Notes under the pieces: generated by a model
The model's database searches: none
Told to the model about the DNA's origin: nothing
The model's input: the letters and a program-made list of their open reading frames with translations, nothing else
DNA from: Terasakiispira papahanaumokuakeensis
Lineage (GTDB): Bacteria > Pseudomonadota > Gammaproteobacteria > Pseudomonadales > Halomonadaceae
DNA: 64,000 bases
Direction: 5' to 3'
Assembly: GCF_001709345.1 (NCBI RefSeq)
Contig: NZ_MDTQ01000001.1
Coordinates: 2,393,202 to 2,457,201, forward strand
Shown: one piece after another, positions 1 through 8,782 of the stretch
Layout: every line of letters starts with the position of its first letter
Position numbering within the stretch: position 1 is the stretch's first letter
Made by a program: the position numbers and the translations under genes

Positions 1-1
1 G

Positions 2-142
2 GATACACAGTGCTATCAGCAGGTAAAGACACGCATCATTGAGCGCTGTGAAACACTGGGGCTCAATGTACAACACTGGATGGAAAGCCCTATTCAGGGT
101 GGAGACGGTAACCGTGAGTTTCTGTTATATGCCCAAAAATAA
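2..142 (+). CDS. tlyA: TlyA-family rRNA 2'-O-methyltransferase, C-terminal end (partial)
   Basis: The reading frame enters from the left edge and ends in TAA after 46 residues. Its tail has an SPIQGGDGNREFLLYAQ stretch, which matches the SPI-G-x-x-GN-x-EFL signature at the C-terminus of TlyA/FtsJ-like ribose methyltransferases. These proteins pair an S4 RNA-binding domain with a Rossmann methyltransferase and modify 16S and 23S rRNA. Only the last part is visible, so the catalytic residues cannot be checked. The assignment rests on the C-terminal signature alone. Confidence 0.65.
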   Translation, partial: DTQCYQQVKTRIIERCETLGLNVQHWMESPIQGGDGNREFLLYAQK

Positions 143-292
143 AACGCTCATGAGAGGCCCACTGAGCTCACAGGCGAGTGTCATTGTTTAAGCACTTGAG
201 TGTTTAAACGATCGAATATTAAACGAGCCAGTACACACAACTTTATCCCTAACCCGACTCACACCACGATAAATACTGATCCGGAGCTCTTT

Positions 293-1267
293 ATGCCTCA
301 CCGCCTTCCCCATTGGCTCATCATGGCGACTTTAATCGCCAGCCCCGCTTGGGCTGAGCGCCCGTCAGAAGATGTCAATGCCCACTCAGTTGAATCTAAT
401 ACATCTTCTGAATCCACTACTGACAATGCGGGCAGCACTCAAAGCGATGAAGAACCTTTGATCGAGCCTATCCCCCCCAAGGCATTGGATAGCCGCCGAA
501 TTGATGAGTCCATTGCCGAAGAAAATCCCTCAGCATTCACGACATTTCGAGCCAATTATTTACTGCCGGTGACCTATAGCCATCACCTGAGTGAGCAGCA
601 CTATCCGGATTTTGAGGATCATGGCCTGCAACATACTGAAGCCAAGTTCCAGCTTAGTTTTAAATTCAAGGTACTGGACAAGGCCCTGCCCTGGGATGGC
701 TCCTTATATTTTGCCTATACACAGCGCTCTTGGTGGCAGGTTTACAATGCCGCCGCGTCGCGGCCTTTCCGAGAAACCAATTACCAACCCGAAGCCTTTA
801 CCAGCTTTCCCAACAATATGACCTTTCTGGGTTGGACCAACCGAGAAAATCGTTTCGGCTTTGCGCACCAATCGAATGGCCGAGGCAACCCGCTCTCTCG
901 TAGCTGGAATTACCTCTATGTCGATAGTATTTGGGGTCGAGGCAATTGGGCACTGTCACTGGCCCCTCGCTGGCGTTTGCCAGAAAGTGATGAAGATGAT
1001 GACAACCCAGATCTGACCCAATACAAAGGCTACATGGATGTTGGACTCACTTACGCCCATAACAAAAATGAATATAGCCTGAGCGTTTTCGGCAACCCTA
1101 AATACAACAACTACGGCGGTACGCTCGAGTGGTCCTTCCCTTTAAAGCGCAAACTCCGGGGTTTTGTACAGATTGCAGCAGGTTATGGCGAAAGCATGGT
1201 TGACTATGACCTGGAAAACTATCGCTTAGGCTTTGGTATTCAGTTCAGTTCTCTACTCGGACATTAA
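293..1267 (+). CDS. pldA: Outer-membrane phospholipase A (OMPLA)
   Basis: PldA is an outer-membrane beta-barrel that hydrolyses surface-exposed phospholipids and so helps keep the outer leaflet asymmetric. I chose the ATG at 293 because GGAG lies 7 bases upstream and a signal peptide follows directly (residues 1-21, cleaved after SPAWA). An upstream GTG at 200 would add an unlikely leader. The 324-residue protein has an acidic linker after the signal and then the barrel. The active-site block HQSNGRGNPLSRSWN gives His192, Ser194 and Asn206, spaced exactly as His142/Ser144/Asn156 in the E. coli enzyme. It appears to be a single gene, convergent with the flavoprotein gene that follows. Confidence 0.95.
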   Translation: MPHRLPHWLIMATLIASPAWAERPSEDVNAHSVESNTSSESTTDNAGSTQSDEEPLIEPIPPKALDSRRIDESIAEENPSAFTTFRANYLLPVTYSHHLSEQHYPDFEDHGLQHTEAKFQLSFKFKVLDKALPWDGSLYFAYTQRSWWQVYNAAASRPFRETNYQPEAFTSFPNNMTFLGWTNRENRFGFAHQSNGRGNPLSRSWNYLYVDSIWGRGNWALSLAPRWRLPESDEDDDNPDLTQYKGYMDVGLTYAHNKNEYSLSVFGNPKYNNYGGTLEWSFPLKRKLRGFVQIAAGYGESMVDYDLENYRLGFGIQFSSLLGH

Positions 1268-1379
1268 GCGGCCAAGCATAAACAAAGCGCTGCCGGGGCT
1301 TTGGCGCTCATCCAATGCAACATATCACCGAGATGAGCACCCAGGCCCTGAGTCGACTCAAAAGAAAGGTCACCCGCGA

Positions 1380-2564
1380 TCAAAAAGACTCGCCGCAAGC
1401 GACACCGGATGCCCAAGCCCACTGAAAGTTAAAACCGCCGAGCTGGCCGGTCACATCCAGCACCTCACCGATAAACCGTAACTGGGGCAACTCTTCAACC
1501 GCAAAGGTACGTGATGAAATTTGGCGAGTATCCACACCGCCGAGCGTCACTTCAGCGGTTCGATAACCCTCTGTTCCCGCTGGCGTAACCCACCAGTCAC
1601 AAAGCTGGGCTTCGATTTCAGCTAACTGAGCATTACTGAAATCCGCGATATGGCCTTGGTGCCATTGATGCCAGTCGCATAAGGTTTGCGCCAATCGTTT
1701 GGGTAAGCGCTCAGTGAGAAATCTCATCAGACTGGCCTTAGGATGTGCCTGCCGAAACACTTTTAACGCTTCCAGCACCGAGGCCCCCGGTAGCAAATTC
1801 ACATGCACACCATCACCCGGTTGCCAGTAGCTTGAAATTTGCAGCATCGCCGGGCCGGAAAGCCCTCGATGAGTGAAGAGCATCGGTTCTTGAAAAGCCT
1901 GCTCACGACAGCTCACCGAGACAGGGACCGACACCCCAGAAAGGCTTGCAAGGTGCTGCTTCAGCTCTGGATGCAAGGTAAAGGGCACCAAGCCTGCTCG
2001 CGTCGGTAACACCTCAAGATCAAACTGTCGGGCCAACTCATAGCCAAAGCCTGAAGCCCCTAGCGTCGGGATAGACAAGCCACCGGTAGCGACCACAACC
2101 GCCCCCACGTCCAGCCGACCTTGCGAAGTCTGTAAACGCATGCCGTCACCATGCCGCACCAGCTGCTTGATCTGCGTATTCAAGCGAATCTCAACACCGG
2201 CCCACTCACATTCAGTCAATAAAACATCTAAGACATCTTGACTACGGTGCTGGCAAAACAGCTGGCCGGGGGCTTTCTCTTCATACTCAAGGCCATGGCG
2301 ATCCACTAATTCAACAAACTGCTGTGGCCCATAACGCTTCAAAGCCGAGATACAAAAGTGGGGGTTTGTGGAGAGAAAGTGCTGTGGCGTCGTGTTGAGA
2401 TTAGTGAAATTACAACGTCCGCCACCCGACATCAGAATTTTTTTGCCCGCCTTGTTGGCATGGTCCAGCACTAAAACCCGCTGCCCTCGATACCCTGCTG
2501 TTGCGGCACACATTAACCCAGCAGCGCCAGCACCAATAATCACTACATCATAAGTCATGCTCAT
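1380..2564 (-). CDS. YhiN/HI0933-family FAD-dependent oxidoreductase
   Basis: A 394-residue flavoprotein of the HI0933/YhiN (BaiN-like) family. An N-terminal dinucleotide-binding motif GAGAAG occupies residues 11-16. The family-typical KILMSGGGRCNFTN stretch follows near residue 42, and a second flavin-contact region ends the protein (GGFNFQWAWASG). Members bind FAD and act as NAD(P)H-linked reductases or dehydrogenases; the physiological substrate in gammaproteobacteria is generally unknown. Two in-frame ATGs (MSM) sit at the start and neither has a strong ribosome-binding site. It is convergent with pldA and divergent from the glucan locus, with no operon partner. Confidence 0.88.
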   Translation of the reverse strand: MSMTYDVVIIGAGAAGLMCAATAGYRGQRVLVLDHANKAGKKILMSGGGRCNFTNLNTTPQHFLSTNPHFCISALKRYGPQQFVELVDRHGLEYEEKAPGQLFCQHRSQDVLDVLLTECEWAGVEIRLNTQIKQLVRHGDGMRLQTSQGRLDVGAVVVATGGLSIPTLGASGFGYELARQFDLEVLPTRAGLVPFTLHPELKQHLASLSGVSVPVSVSCREQAFQEPMLFTHRGLSGPAMLQISSYWQPGDGVHVNLLPGASVLEALKVFRQAHPKASLMRFLTERLPKRLAQTLCDWHQWHQGHIADFSNAQLAEIEAQLCDWWVTPAGTEGYRTAEVTLGGVDTRQISSRTFAVEELPQLRFIGEVLDVTGQLGGFNFQWAWASGVACGESF

Positions 2565-3103
2565 AAGCGGTCGCCGTGATCCATCAATCCATCCATACGT
2601 GCTGTCACCATCTACATCATTGGTCTTTTCATTATTGAGCTCCCCTCATCATAGCTGTGCGCCTGATGGCTGAGCTCACATTAAGTCAGCCTTAGTTAAG
2701 CTGACCTTTGTTGAGTAGGCCTTGTGTTGAGCAGGCCCTGTGTTAAAGAAACGTGTCGCCCCGGCAAAAAAGCGCCGAAGTTCACAGAAGAGGGCGTTGA
2801 AAAAGTCTGAGAAAAGGGCTCAAAAATGACGGCAGCCAAAATGACTGCAAAGTGTATCAGAGTTGCCCCCGCCATGAGGAAAATCCGACGGTACCCGCCT
2901 CCTGCAGCCGCGTAGCCAATCAGAGACGATTGCTTAAAAAAGCGCTTAAGCCAAAAATTTAAACATACATTTATGTGGGATATATGTGGGATACCCCTCC
3001 CGGATCTCACTGCGTCTTCCCACCAATCGGACGGGATATTGATGTGATGAAGGCCCTTATCACGGCCTCATCACCAACAGCGAAAGGGTGGCCTAGATCA
3101 CAG
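2565..3103. other. Intergenic region upstream of the glucan locus
   Basis: A stretch of about 540 bp between the divergent flavoprotein and opgG genes. It holds the degenerate tandem array at 2684-2745. An open frame on the minus strand (2696-3010) has no ribosome-binding site, runs through the repeats and overlaps the possible longer opgG N-terminus, so I do not call it. No promoter could be assigned with confidence. Confidence 0.5.
2684..2745. repeat. Degenerate 15-16 bp tandem repeat, four units
   Basis: Four consecutive units of 15, 15, 16 and 16 bp (2684-2698, 2699-2713, 2714-2729, 2730-2745). Each begins AG and ends in a TTA or TTG after a GCC- or CCT-rich centre; the two best copies are AGTAGGCCTTGTGTTG and AGCAGGCCCTGTGTTA. 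The array lies in non-coding DNA. Confidence 0.7.
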
Positions 3104-4714
3104 ATGAAAAGACGAACCTTTCTTGGCCTAACAACGCTAGGCCCAGTGATATTTTCCAACGCAACCCAAGCCGAACCGCTCCCCGAACCGAACAAGGTAC
3201 CGGGGGAAGGCACGGCGACGCCGACGTCACCGTCTCCCAAAGGCAATTTTTCTTTTGATGCCCTGTCTACCCGTATGCAGGCTAAAGCGAAAGAGGCTTT
3301 TGAATCTCCCAAGATCACACTGCCTGAGGCCTTCCAATCCCTCAGTTACCAGGATTATTACGCCATTCGTTTTGATCCTAACAAAGCCCTGTGGCGTGAC
3401 GGTTCAAATTTTCAGCTGCAATTTTACCCACTGGGTTGGCTATTTCAGACACCGGTCGAAATTTTTGAAATCGTCAATGGCCAAGCTCAGCCGCTTTCTT
3501 TTGATGCCAGCCAGTTTCTATTTCAAGCCCCGCTAGACCCTACTCGCTTTAAAAACACCGAGTTTCCCGGAGTCGCGGGGTTCAAAATGCATTATCCGCT
3601 CAACCGCGAAGACGTCAGTGATGAGGTCGTCTCATTTCTCGGCTCGTCTTATTTCAGGGCGGTCGGCCAAGGCAATACTTACGGACTTTCTGCACGCGGG
3701 CTGGCGATTAATACGGCCACCAATCAGCAAGAGGAATTTCCTCTATTTACAGCCTTTTATGTTGAAAAACCGACATCCAATACGGAGCAAATGATTGTCT
3801 ATGCCACGCTGGAAGGTCCCAGTGTGACAGGCGCTTATCGCTTTGTGATCCAGCCAGGCAAACACACCCGAATGGATGTCACTAGCCGCTTATTTTTCCG
3901 CCAAGATGTCGAACGCCTCGGTATTGCCCCGATGACCTCCATGTTCTTATTCGGACCAGCCAATCAGCACGCTTTTGATGATTACCGTACGCGGGTTCAT
4001 GACAGCGAGGGGCTTAAAATTATCCGCAGTGATGGGACCGAGCTCTGGCGAAGCTTACAAAATGCCAAATCATTGGCGAACGCTTACTTTGCTGAAAAAA
4101 ATCCTCGTGCTTTTGGCCTCTATCAACGTCATCGTCACTTCCGCGATTATCAAGATGCCAACCATCATTATGAGCGCCGCCCCTCTCTATTGGTCGAGCC
4201 TCGAGGAGAATGGGGACAGGGCAACATTTCACTGGTTGAGATTCCGACTAAAGTGGAGTCCAACGACAATATTGTCGCCTTCTGGCAGCCCGAAATCCCC
4301 ATTAAAGCAGGGCAGGCCGCCCAATATGACTATCGCCTTACCTGGGGGGCACTTGAAGAAGACCGCGTACGTCTGGCACGCGTGAAAGCTATCCGCACAG
4401 GGGAAGATATCAGCGCGACCCCCAACCCCAAACAGCGCAAACTGATTGTCGATTTCGAGGGTGGCGCTCTCGATAATTTAACGGCAGAAGCCCAAATCAG
4501 CTCACGACTGAGTATCACCCACGCCAAGATCATCCAAAGTCGTGTATTTCCCATTCCCAGTGCCCATATTTGGCGGCTCATGATCGACCTTGAACCTGAG
4601 GGTGATGCCCCCATGGAATTTGTAGGGGCACTCACTGATGGCAACAAGGATTTGAGTGAAATCTGGCTTTATCAAATGAGGACAGACGATGCGCAACCGA
4701 TCAATGATGAATAA
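3104..4714 (+). CDS. opgG: Periplasmic glucan biosynthesis protein, OpgG/OpgD family (first paralogue)
   Basis: OpgG/OpgD proteins act in the periplasm on the glucose chain extruded by OpgH to make osmoregulated periplasmic glucans. I start at ATG 3104 because it opens a twin-arginine signal, KRRTFLGL, followed by a hydrophobic run and an ATQA cleavage site. An upstream ATG at 3047 would lengthen the n-region by 19 residues and cannot be excluded. The mature domain has family blocks such as FPGVAGFKMHYPLN, SYFRAVGQGNTYGLSARG and ERRPSLLVEPRG. The length is 536 residues. Use of the Tat route is typical of OpgD rather than Sec-exported OpgG, so the G/D assignment is uncertain. It is first in an apparent operon with the small ORF, opgH and the second paralogue. 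Confidence 0.88.
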   Translation: MKRRTFLGLTTLGPVIFSNATQAEPLPEPNKVPGEGTATPTSPSPKGNFSFDALSTRMQAKAKEAFESPKITLPEAFQSLSYQDYYAIRFDPNKALWRDGSNFQLQFYPLGWLFQTPVEIFEIVNGQAQPLSFDASQFLFQAPLDPTRFKNTEFPGVAGFKMHYPLNREDVSDEVVSFLGSSYFRAVGQGNTYGLSARGLAINTATNQQEEFPLFTAFYVEKPTSNTEQMIVYATLEGPSVTGAYRFVIQPGKHTRMDVTSRLFFRQDVERLGIAPMTSMFLFGPANQHAFDDYRTRVHDSEGLKIIRSDGTELWRSLQNAKSLANAYFAEKNPRAFGLYQRHRHFRDYQDANHHYERRPSLLVEPRGEWGQGNISLVEIPTKVESNDNIVAFWQPEIPIKAGQAAQYDYRLTWGALEEDRVRLARVKAIRTGEDISATPNPKQRKLIVDFEGGALDNLTAEAQISSRLSITHAKIIQSRVFPIPSAHIWRLMIDLEPEGDAPMEFVGALTDGNKDLSEIWLYQMRTDDAQPINDE

Positions 4715-4886
4715 ACAGCCACAGGATCACAGCACTTCAACTCCGCTCTCTAAGTCGCTCGATGTTGAGCCGGAGGCGTTCTTACCGCCTGCAGCCCCGC
4801 TGCATATGCCGATGCAAGCGCTTGAACGGGAGCGCCCCCATCGTTCAGGGCTCAATATCCTACGACACCATCTGCGACAACGTTAA
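4689..4886 (+). CDS. 65-residue ORF resembling a detached OpgH N-terminus
   Basis: A small ORF overlapping the end of opgG by 26 bp. It is preceded by GAGG with a 7-base spacer, so translation is likely; a second coupled start lies at 4704. The protein is polar and proline-rich. Its LPPAAPLHMPMQALE block resembles, from memory, the cytoplasmic segment that precedes the first membrane helix in Xanthomonas-type OpgH. It ends at TAA 4884-4886. The same frame then contains several further stops in the 78 bp before opgH begins, so this is not a single nonsense mutation. I infer a separate N-terminal peptide of OpgH; a chance ORF or decayed leader remains possible. Confidence 0.5.
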   Translation: MRNRSMMNKQPQDHSTSTPLSKSLDVEPEAFLPPAAPLHMPMQALERERPHRSGLNILRHHLRQR

Positions 4887-4964
4887 CTCGGTGAAACAGC
4901 ACGACACCTAACGACAGGCTGAAACGTGCAATAACGCTGAGATGTGATCAACAGAGAGTGATTT

Positions 4965-6752
4965 ATGCTAATACTCCGCCGCACCCTGGCGGTGGCCTTT
5001 ACACTGCTGATTGCCGTGTTGGCCACTCAACTGGCGATGGATGTTTTTTTTGCTGATGGCGTGGACTGGGTTGATTACATCCGAATCACCCTCTCCTCAG
5101 TCACTGCTGCTTGGATTGCCTGGGGGGCCTCCATTGGCCTAGGCGGGCTTTTGGGGCGGGCTATTGCGACACCGCCAGCGCAATCACTTGACGAACTCTC
5201 ACCTCAAACACGGACCGCCATATTGATTCCCGTGTATAACGAGGACCCCGAAGCCACACTCACCTCAGCCGCGGCCATGGCCGCCAGTCTGGCGGATACC
5301 CCTTATGCCGCTCATTTTGATTTAGTCGTGCTGTCGGATACTCGTGATGACAAGATGGTCAGCGCTGAGCAAGCTGGCATACGCTGGCTACGTCAATCGG
5401 TGACGCCAGAGATCGGCGTTTATTATCGCCACCGAGAAAACAACGAAGGCAAAAAAGCAGGTAACGTTGGGGATTTCGTCCGTCGTTATGGGGGCGCCTA
5501 TACCTATATGCTGATTCTTGATGCGGACAGCTTAATGGAAGGGCATACCATACTCACCATGCTGCAACGAATGGAAGCCGACCCTGAACTGGGGCTACTT
5601 CAAAGCCTGCCACAGATTATCAGTGCGAACTCCTGGTTTGCCCGCAGTTTACAATTCTCAGCCGCTTTATTCTCACCCATTTATACACGCGGATTAGCTC
5701 GCACCCAAGGGCGAGAAGGCCCCTTCTGGGGACATAACGCGCTAGTGCGTACCCAGGCGTTTGCCGAAAGTTGCGGCTTGCCAGAACTCAGCGGAAAGCC
5801 ACCTTTTGGCGGCCACATTCTAAGCCATGATTATGTTGAAGCGGCACTGCTGGCCCGCCAGAACTGGAAAGTTCGCGTTGATGCCGACCTTGAGGGCTCC
5901 TATGAACAATGCCCACAGAATGTAATTGATTTTGCCAAACGTGATCGCCGCTGGTGTCAGGGGAATTTACAGCATGCTCGACTCTTAACAACACCCGGTC
6001 TCAAGGGCTGGAGCCGCTTCACATTTGTTCAAGGCATTATGGCTTATTTAGCCTCACCGCTGTGGATGCTGCTCATTATTTGCTCGATTATTGCGCCTTT
6101 ATTTGCCCCGCCCCCAGACTATTTTCCAAGCCCCTACTTACCCGCCATCTTTCCACATCCTGAAACCGCCTTGGCGGTCACCTTATTGGTCGGCATTTTC
6201 GGCTTATTGATTGGCCCCAAGCTGCTGATTGCACTACAAGCAGGCTTTAGTGGTCGTGCTCGTCGATTCGGCGGTTTTTGTCGCGCCTTTTGGTCAACCT
6301 GGGTTGAAATCATCTGGTCTTCCTTACTGGCCCCGATCACCTTGATGTACCAAAGTCGCTCCGTCTTACAAGTTCTAGCGGGGCTTGATGGTGGCTGGCC
6401 AGCGTCAGACCGGGAAGGTCAATCACTGCCTTTGATGGAAGCCACTCGCGCCAGCTGGTGGGTCTTACTGACTGGCGTTTTAATGCTGCTGGGGTCGCAC
6501 TTTTTTGCCCCTAATCTTTTCTATTGGCTGTTACCCATTGCGCTGCCACAGATCCTCGCGCCGCTTCTGATCTCACTCAGCTCGACACAGCGCAGCGGTC
6601 ATCTAGCCGCTCAAATGGGGCTATTTATGACACCAGAAGAGCGCCACGCTACACCGGTCATGCAACATAAACAGCAATGTCTTTCACAATGGCAAGATGA
6701 TCATTTGCCGGTCGCTGACCCCCTGTCTGAGGTGACGCCTTGTTCAAAATGA
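4965..6752 (+). CDS. opgH: Glucans biosynthesis glucosyltransferase H
   Basis: OpgH is the inner-membrane family-2 glycosyltransferase that polymerises UDP-glucose into the beta-glucan backbone and moves it to the periplasm. Visible features are two N-terminal membrane segments (about residues 5-65), the GT2 domain with ILIPVYNED (87-95), the DxD motif Asp186-Ala-Asp188, HD at 288-289 and R-D-R-R-W at 326-330. A cluster of membrane helices fills the C-terminal half. At 595 residues it is much shorter than the roughly 850-residue enterobacterial form. It starts almost at the first helix and lacks the cytoplasmic N-terminus, part of which may be the separate 65-residue ORF upstream. The stop codon lies inside a 17-bp tandem array. 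Confidence 0.93.
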   Translation: MLILRRTLAVAFTLLIAVLATQLAMDVFFADGVDWVDYIRITLSSVTAAWIAWGASIGLGGLLGRAIATPPAQSLDELSPQTRTAILIPVYNEDPEATLTSAAAMAASLADTPYAAHFDLVVLSDTRDDKMVSAEQAGIRWLRQSVTPEIGVYYRHRENNEGKKAGNVGDFVRRYGGAYTYMLILDADSLMEGHTILTMLQRMEADPELGLLQSLPQIISANSWFARSLQFSAALFSPIYTRGLARTQGREGPFWGHNALVRTQAFAESCGLPELSGKPPFGGHILSHDYVEAALLARQNWKVRVDADLEGSYEQCPQNVIDFAKRDRRWCQGNLQHARLLTTPGLKGWSRFTFVQGIMAYLASPLWMLLIICSIIAPLFAPPPDYFPSPYLPAIFPHPETALAVTLLVGIFGLLIGPKLLIALQAGFSGRARRFGGFCRAFWSTWVEIIWSSLLAPITLMYQSRSVLQVLAGLDGGWPASDREGQSLPLMEATRASWWVLLTGVLMLLGSHFFAPNLFYWLLPIALPQILAPLLISLSSTQRSGHLAAQMGLFMTPEERHATPVMQHKQQCLSQWQDDHLPVADPLSEVTPCSK

Positions 6753-6816
6753 CGCCTTGTTCAAGATGACACTTTGTTCAAGATGACACTGTGTTCAAAG
6801 TCACGCCTTGTCAGAG
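6733..6816. repeat. 17-bp tandem repeat overlapping the opgH stop
   Basis: Four complete units and one partial unit of 17 bp: TGACGCCTTGTTCAAAA (6733), TGACGCCTTGTTCAAGA (6750), TGACACTTTGTTCAAGA (6767), TGACACTGTGTTCAAAG (6784), and a decayed fifth from 6801. Unit 1 encodes the last residues of OpgH and the TGA opening unit 2 is its stop codon, so copy-number change downstream should not alter the protein. Confidence 0.9.
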
Positions 6817-6883
6817 ATGCTGATCCATTGAGTATCAAGCATGTGACATCCACCCTGTTTTTACTGGCTAAGTGAGATTCATT

Positions 6884-8476
6884 ATGACGTTGAACCGACG
6901 TGATTTCTTATGCCAAAGCGCAGCTTGGGCCAGCCTCCTGGCACTGCCTAGCAGTCGTTTGGCTTGGGGCAAAACGGCTACCGAGCAACATCCTTTTGCC
7001 TTTGAGCACTTGGTTCAGCAAGCGCGAAACGCTGCACAGCAGGCCTATACCCCGCCCCCAAGGCCGATGCCAGAGATCACTCAGCAGATCGATTACGCCA
7101 AGTGGGGAGAAATCAAGTTTGATACTGATAAAGCCCCTTTCCAGCAAGAGGGTGCTTATCCCGTCACTTTTTTCCATCTCGGCACTTATTTCCAAAACGC
7201 AGTACGCATGTATCAAGTGCGTCAAGGACAAGCTCAGGAAATCATTTATGACCCGAGCCTATTCAAAATCCCTGAGGATAATCCCGCGCGCCAACTTCCT
7301 CCTAATTCAGGGTTTGCGGGATTTCGCTTCCAGGAATATGACGGTGCCGATGACTGGCGCACTCAGGATTGGCTGGTCTTTCTAGGCGGGTGCTATCTCC
7401 GGACGATAGGCGCTTCAGGGCAGTATGGCTTATCCGCACGAGGCGTCGCCGTGAACCCAGCGGTTGCGGATCAAGCCGAAGAGTTCCCTAATTTCACTGC
7501 ATTTTATATCGAAGAAACCACCGACCCAGAGCAACCAGTTGTGGTCTGCGCCCAACTAGATGGCCCCTCAATTACGGGAGCCTTCCGCTTCACCGCACAT
7601 CGCGGACTGGATCGTAGCCAAGGCGTTGAAATCGAAGTTGAAGCCGAGATTTTCTTGCGGCGGGATATCGAACGCCTTGGGCTGATGCCACTAACGTCCA
7701 TGTTCTGGTATAGCGAATACGGGCGGGAACGCCCTTATGACTGGCGACCCGAAGTCCATGACAGTGATGGCCTGGCCATCTGGATGGCCAATGGTGAGCG
7801 CCTATGGCGTCCACTGAACAACCCGCGGACCACCCGCGTATCGGCTTTCAGCGCCGACAGCCCACAAGGGTTTGGCCTGATGCAACGAGACCGAAACTTC
7901 GACCACTATCGAGACGGCGTTTTCTATGATCGTCGCCCCAGCTTATGGATTGAGCCGATCAAACCATTGGGGCAAGGCGCCATTCAGCTGTTAGAGATTC
8001 CAACCAACGACGAAATTCATGACAACATTGGCGCCTTCTGGGTGCCTGAAGCGCCAGCCCAAGCGGGTCAATATCACAGCCTTCATTATCGCATGTACTG
8101 GCAAGACGATAACCCTCACCCAGCCACACACATCGCGCAAGCCATCTCAACACGCTTTGGTCGTGGGGGGCAGCCCGGCCAGCCCCGGCCAGACAACGTC
8201 TATAAAGTGGCGGTTGAATTTGATCGACCCGAAGTACTGCAACAAATCCCCTATGGCGTCATGCCTGAAGTCGTCGCCTCAACCACTGCAGGCAAGATTG
8301 TCCGCACTCGCGTCGAACCCGTGCCCAATGGTAACGTCTGGCGGGCGATCTTTGATGTGGCACTCGAAGCCGATCAGATTGCGGAATTACGGCTTTATTT
8401 AGCGCTAGAGGGCAAGCCCTTAACCGAAACCTGGGCCTATCAGTTCGACCGAAACAGCCTGTTTCCGGCCACATGA
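6884..8476 (+). CDS. opgD: Periplasmic glucan biosynthesis protein, OpgD-like (second paralogue)
   Basis: A second OpgG/OpgD-family protein of 530 residues, clearly paralogous to the one upstream of opgH (shared blocks YGLSARGVAVNP, GPSITGAFRF, RRPSLWIEP, IPTNDEIHDNI). The ATG at 6884 is preferred over a GTG at 6872 because an AGTGAG ribosome-binding site sits 7 bases ahead and the Tat motif NRRDFLCQS follows at residue 4. The Tat signal and the position after opgH favour OpgD, which in E. coli influences glucan structure. Two paralogues flanking one OpgH imply the pair shape the same product. A hairpin terminator follows. Confidence 0.9.
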   Translation: MTLNRRDFLCQSAAWASLLALPSSRLAWGKTATEQHPFAFEHLVQQARNAAQQAYTPPPRPMPEITQQIDYAKWGEIKFDTDKAPFQQEGAYPVTFFHLGTYFQNAVRMYQVRQGQAQEIIYDPSLFKIPEDNPARQLPPNSGFAGFRFQEYDGADDWRTQDWLVFLGGCYLRTIGASGQYGLSARGVAVNPAVADQAEEFPNFTAFYIEETTDPEQPVVVCAQLDGPSITGAFRFTAHRGLDRSQGVEIEVEAEIFLRRDIERLGLMPLTSMFWYSEYGRERPYDWRPEVHDSDGLAIWMANGERLWRPLNNPRTTRVSAFSADSPQGFGLMQRDRNFDHYRDGVFYDRRPSLWIEPIKPLGQGAIQLLEIPTNDEIHDNIGAFWVPEAPAQAGQYHSLHYRMYWQDDNPHPATHIAQAISTRFGRGGQPGQPRPDNVYKVAVEFDRPEVLQQIPYGVMPEVVASTTAGKIVRTRVEPVPNGNVWRAIFDVALEADQIAELRLYLALEGKPLTETWAYQFDRNSLFPAT

Positions 8477-8521
8477 ATGGCTGACGAAATCAATGGCCAG
8501 GGACATCAATCGGCCGCAACG

Positions 8522-8554
8522 AAAAAAGCCCTGATCGAGTGATCAGGGCTTTTA
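8522..8554. terminator. Bidirectional intrinsic terminator between opgD and tRNA-Ser
   Basis: A perfect 10-bp stem (AGCCCTGATC, loop GAGT, GATCAGGGCT, 8527-8550). It is flanked by six A on the left and a short T run on the right, so it can serve opgD on the plus strand and tRNA-Ser on the minus strand. Confidence 0.85.
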
Positions 8555-8561
8555 AATTCGG

Positions 8562-8649
8562 TGGCGGAGAGGGAGGGATTCGAACCCTCGAAGCCTTACG
8601 ACTTACACGCTTTCCAGGCGTGCTCCTTCGACCACTCGGACACCTCTCC
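8562..8649 (-). tRNA. tRNA-Ser (GGA anticodon)
   Basis: A minus-strand class II tRNA of 88 bases including encoded CCA. The acceptor stem is GGAGAGG/CCTCTCC, the anticodon loop reads CTGGAAA with anticodon GGA, and it has the long variable arm of serine tRNAs and a GGTTCGAATCC T-arm. It reads UCC/UCU codons. Confidence 0.96.
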
Positions 8650-8782
8650 GAACTGTTATCGGGATACCCCGAAACAGATGGCGCGTATACTACCGACACC
8701 CCTTAATGCATGCAAGTATTTTTTATCAAAAAATGCAGTTTTCTGAAGGTGTTACGACCTAAGCGGCCGCCAAGGCTTGAGG

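Noticed and set aside
2696-3010. 104-residue minus-strand ORF upstream of opgG
   Set aside because: No ribosome-binding site, runs through a degenerate tandem array and has no recognisable domain; more likely a chance open frame.
8490-8746. Short ORFs on both strands across tRNA-Ser
   Set aside because: They are translations of the tRNA gene and its flanks, a common artefact.
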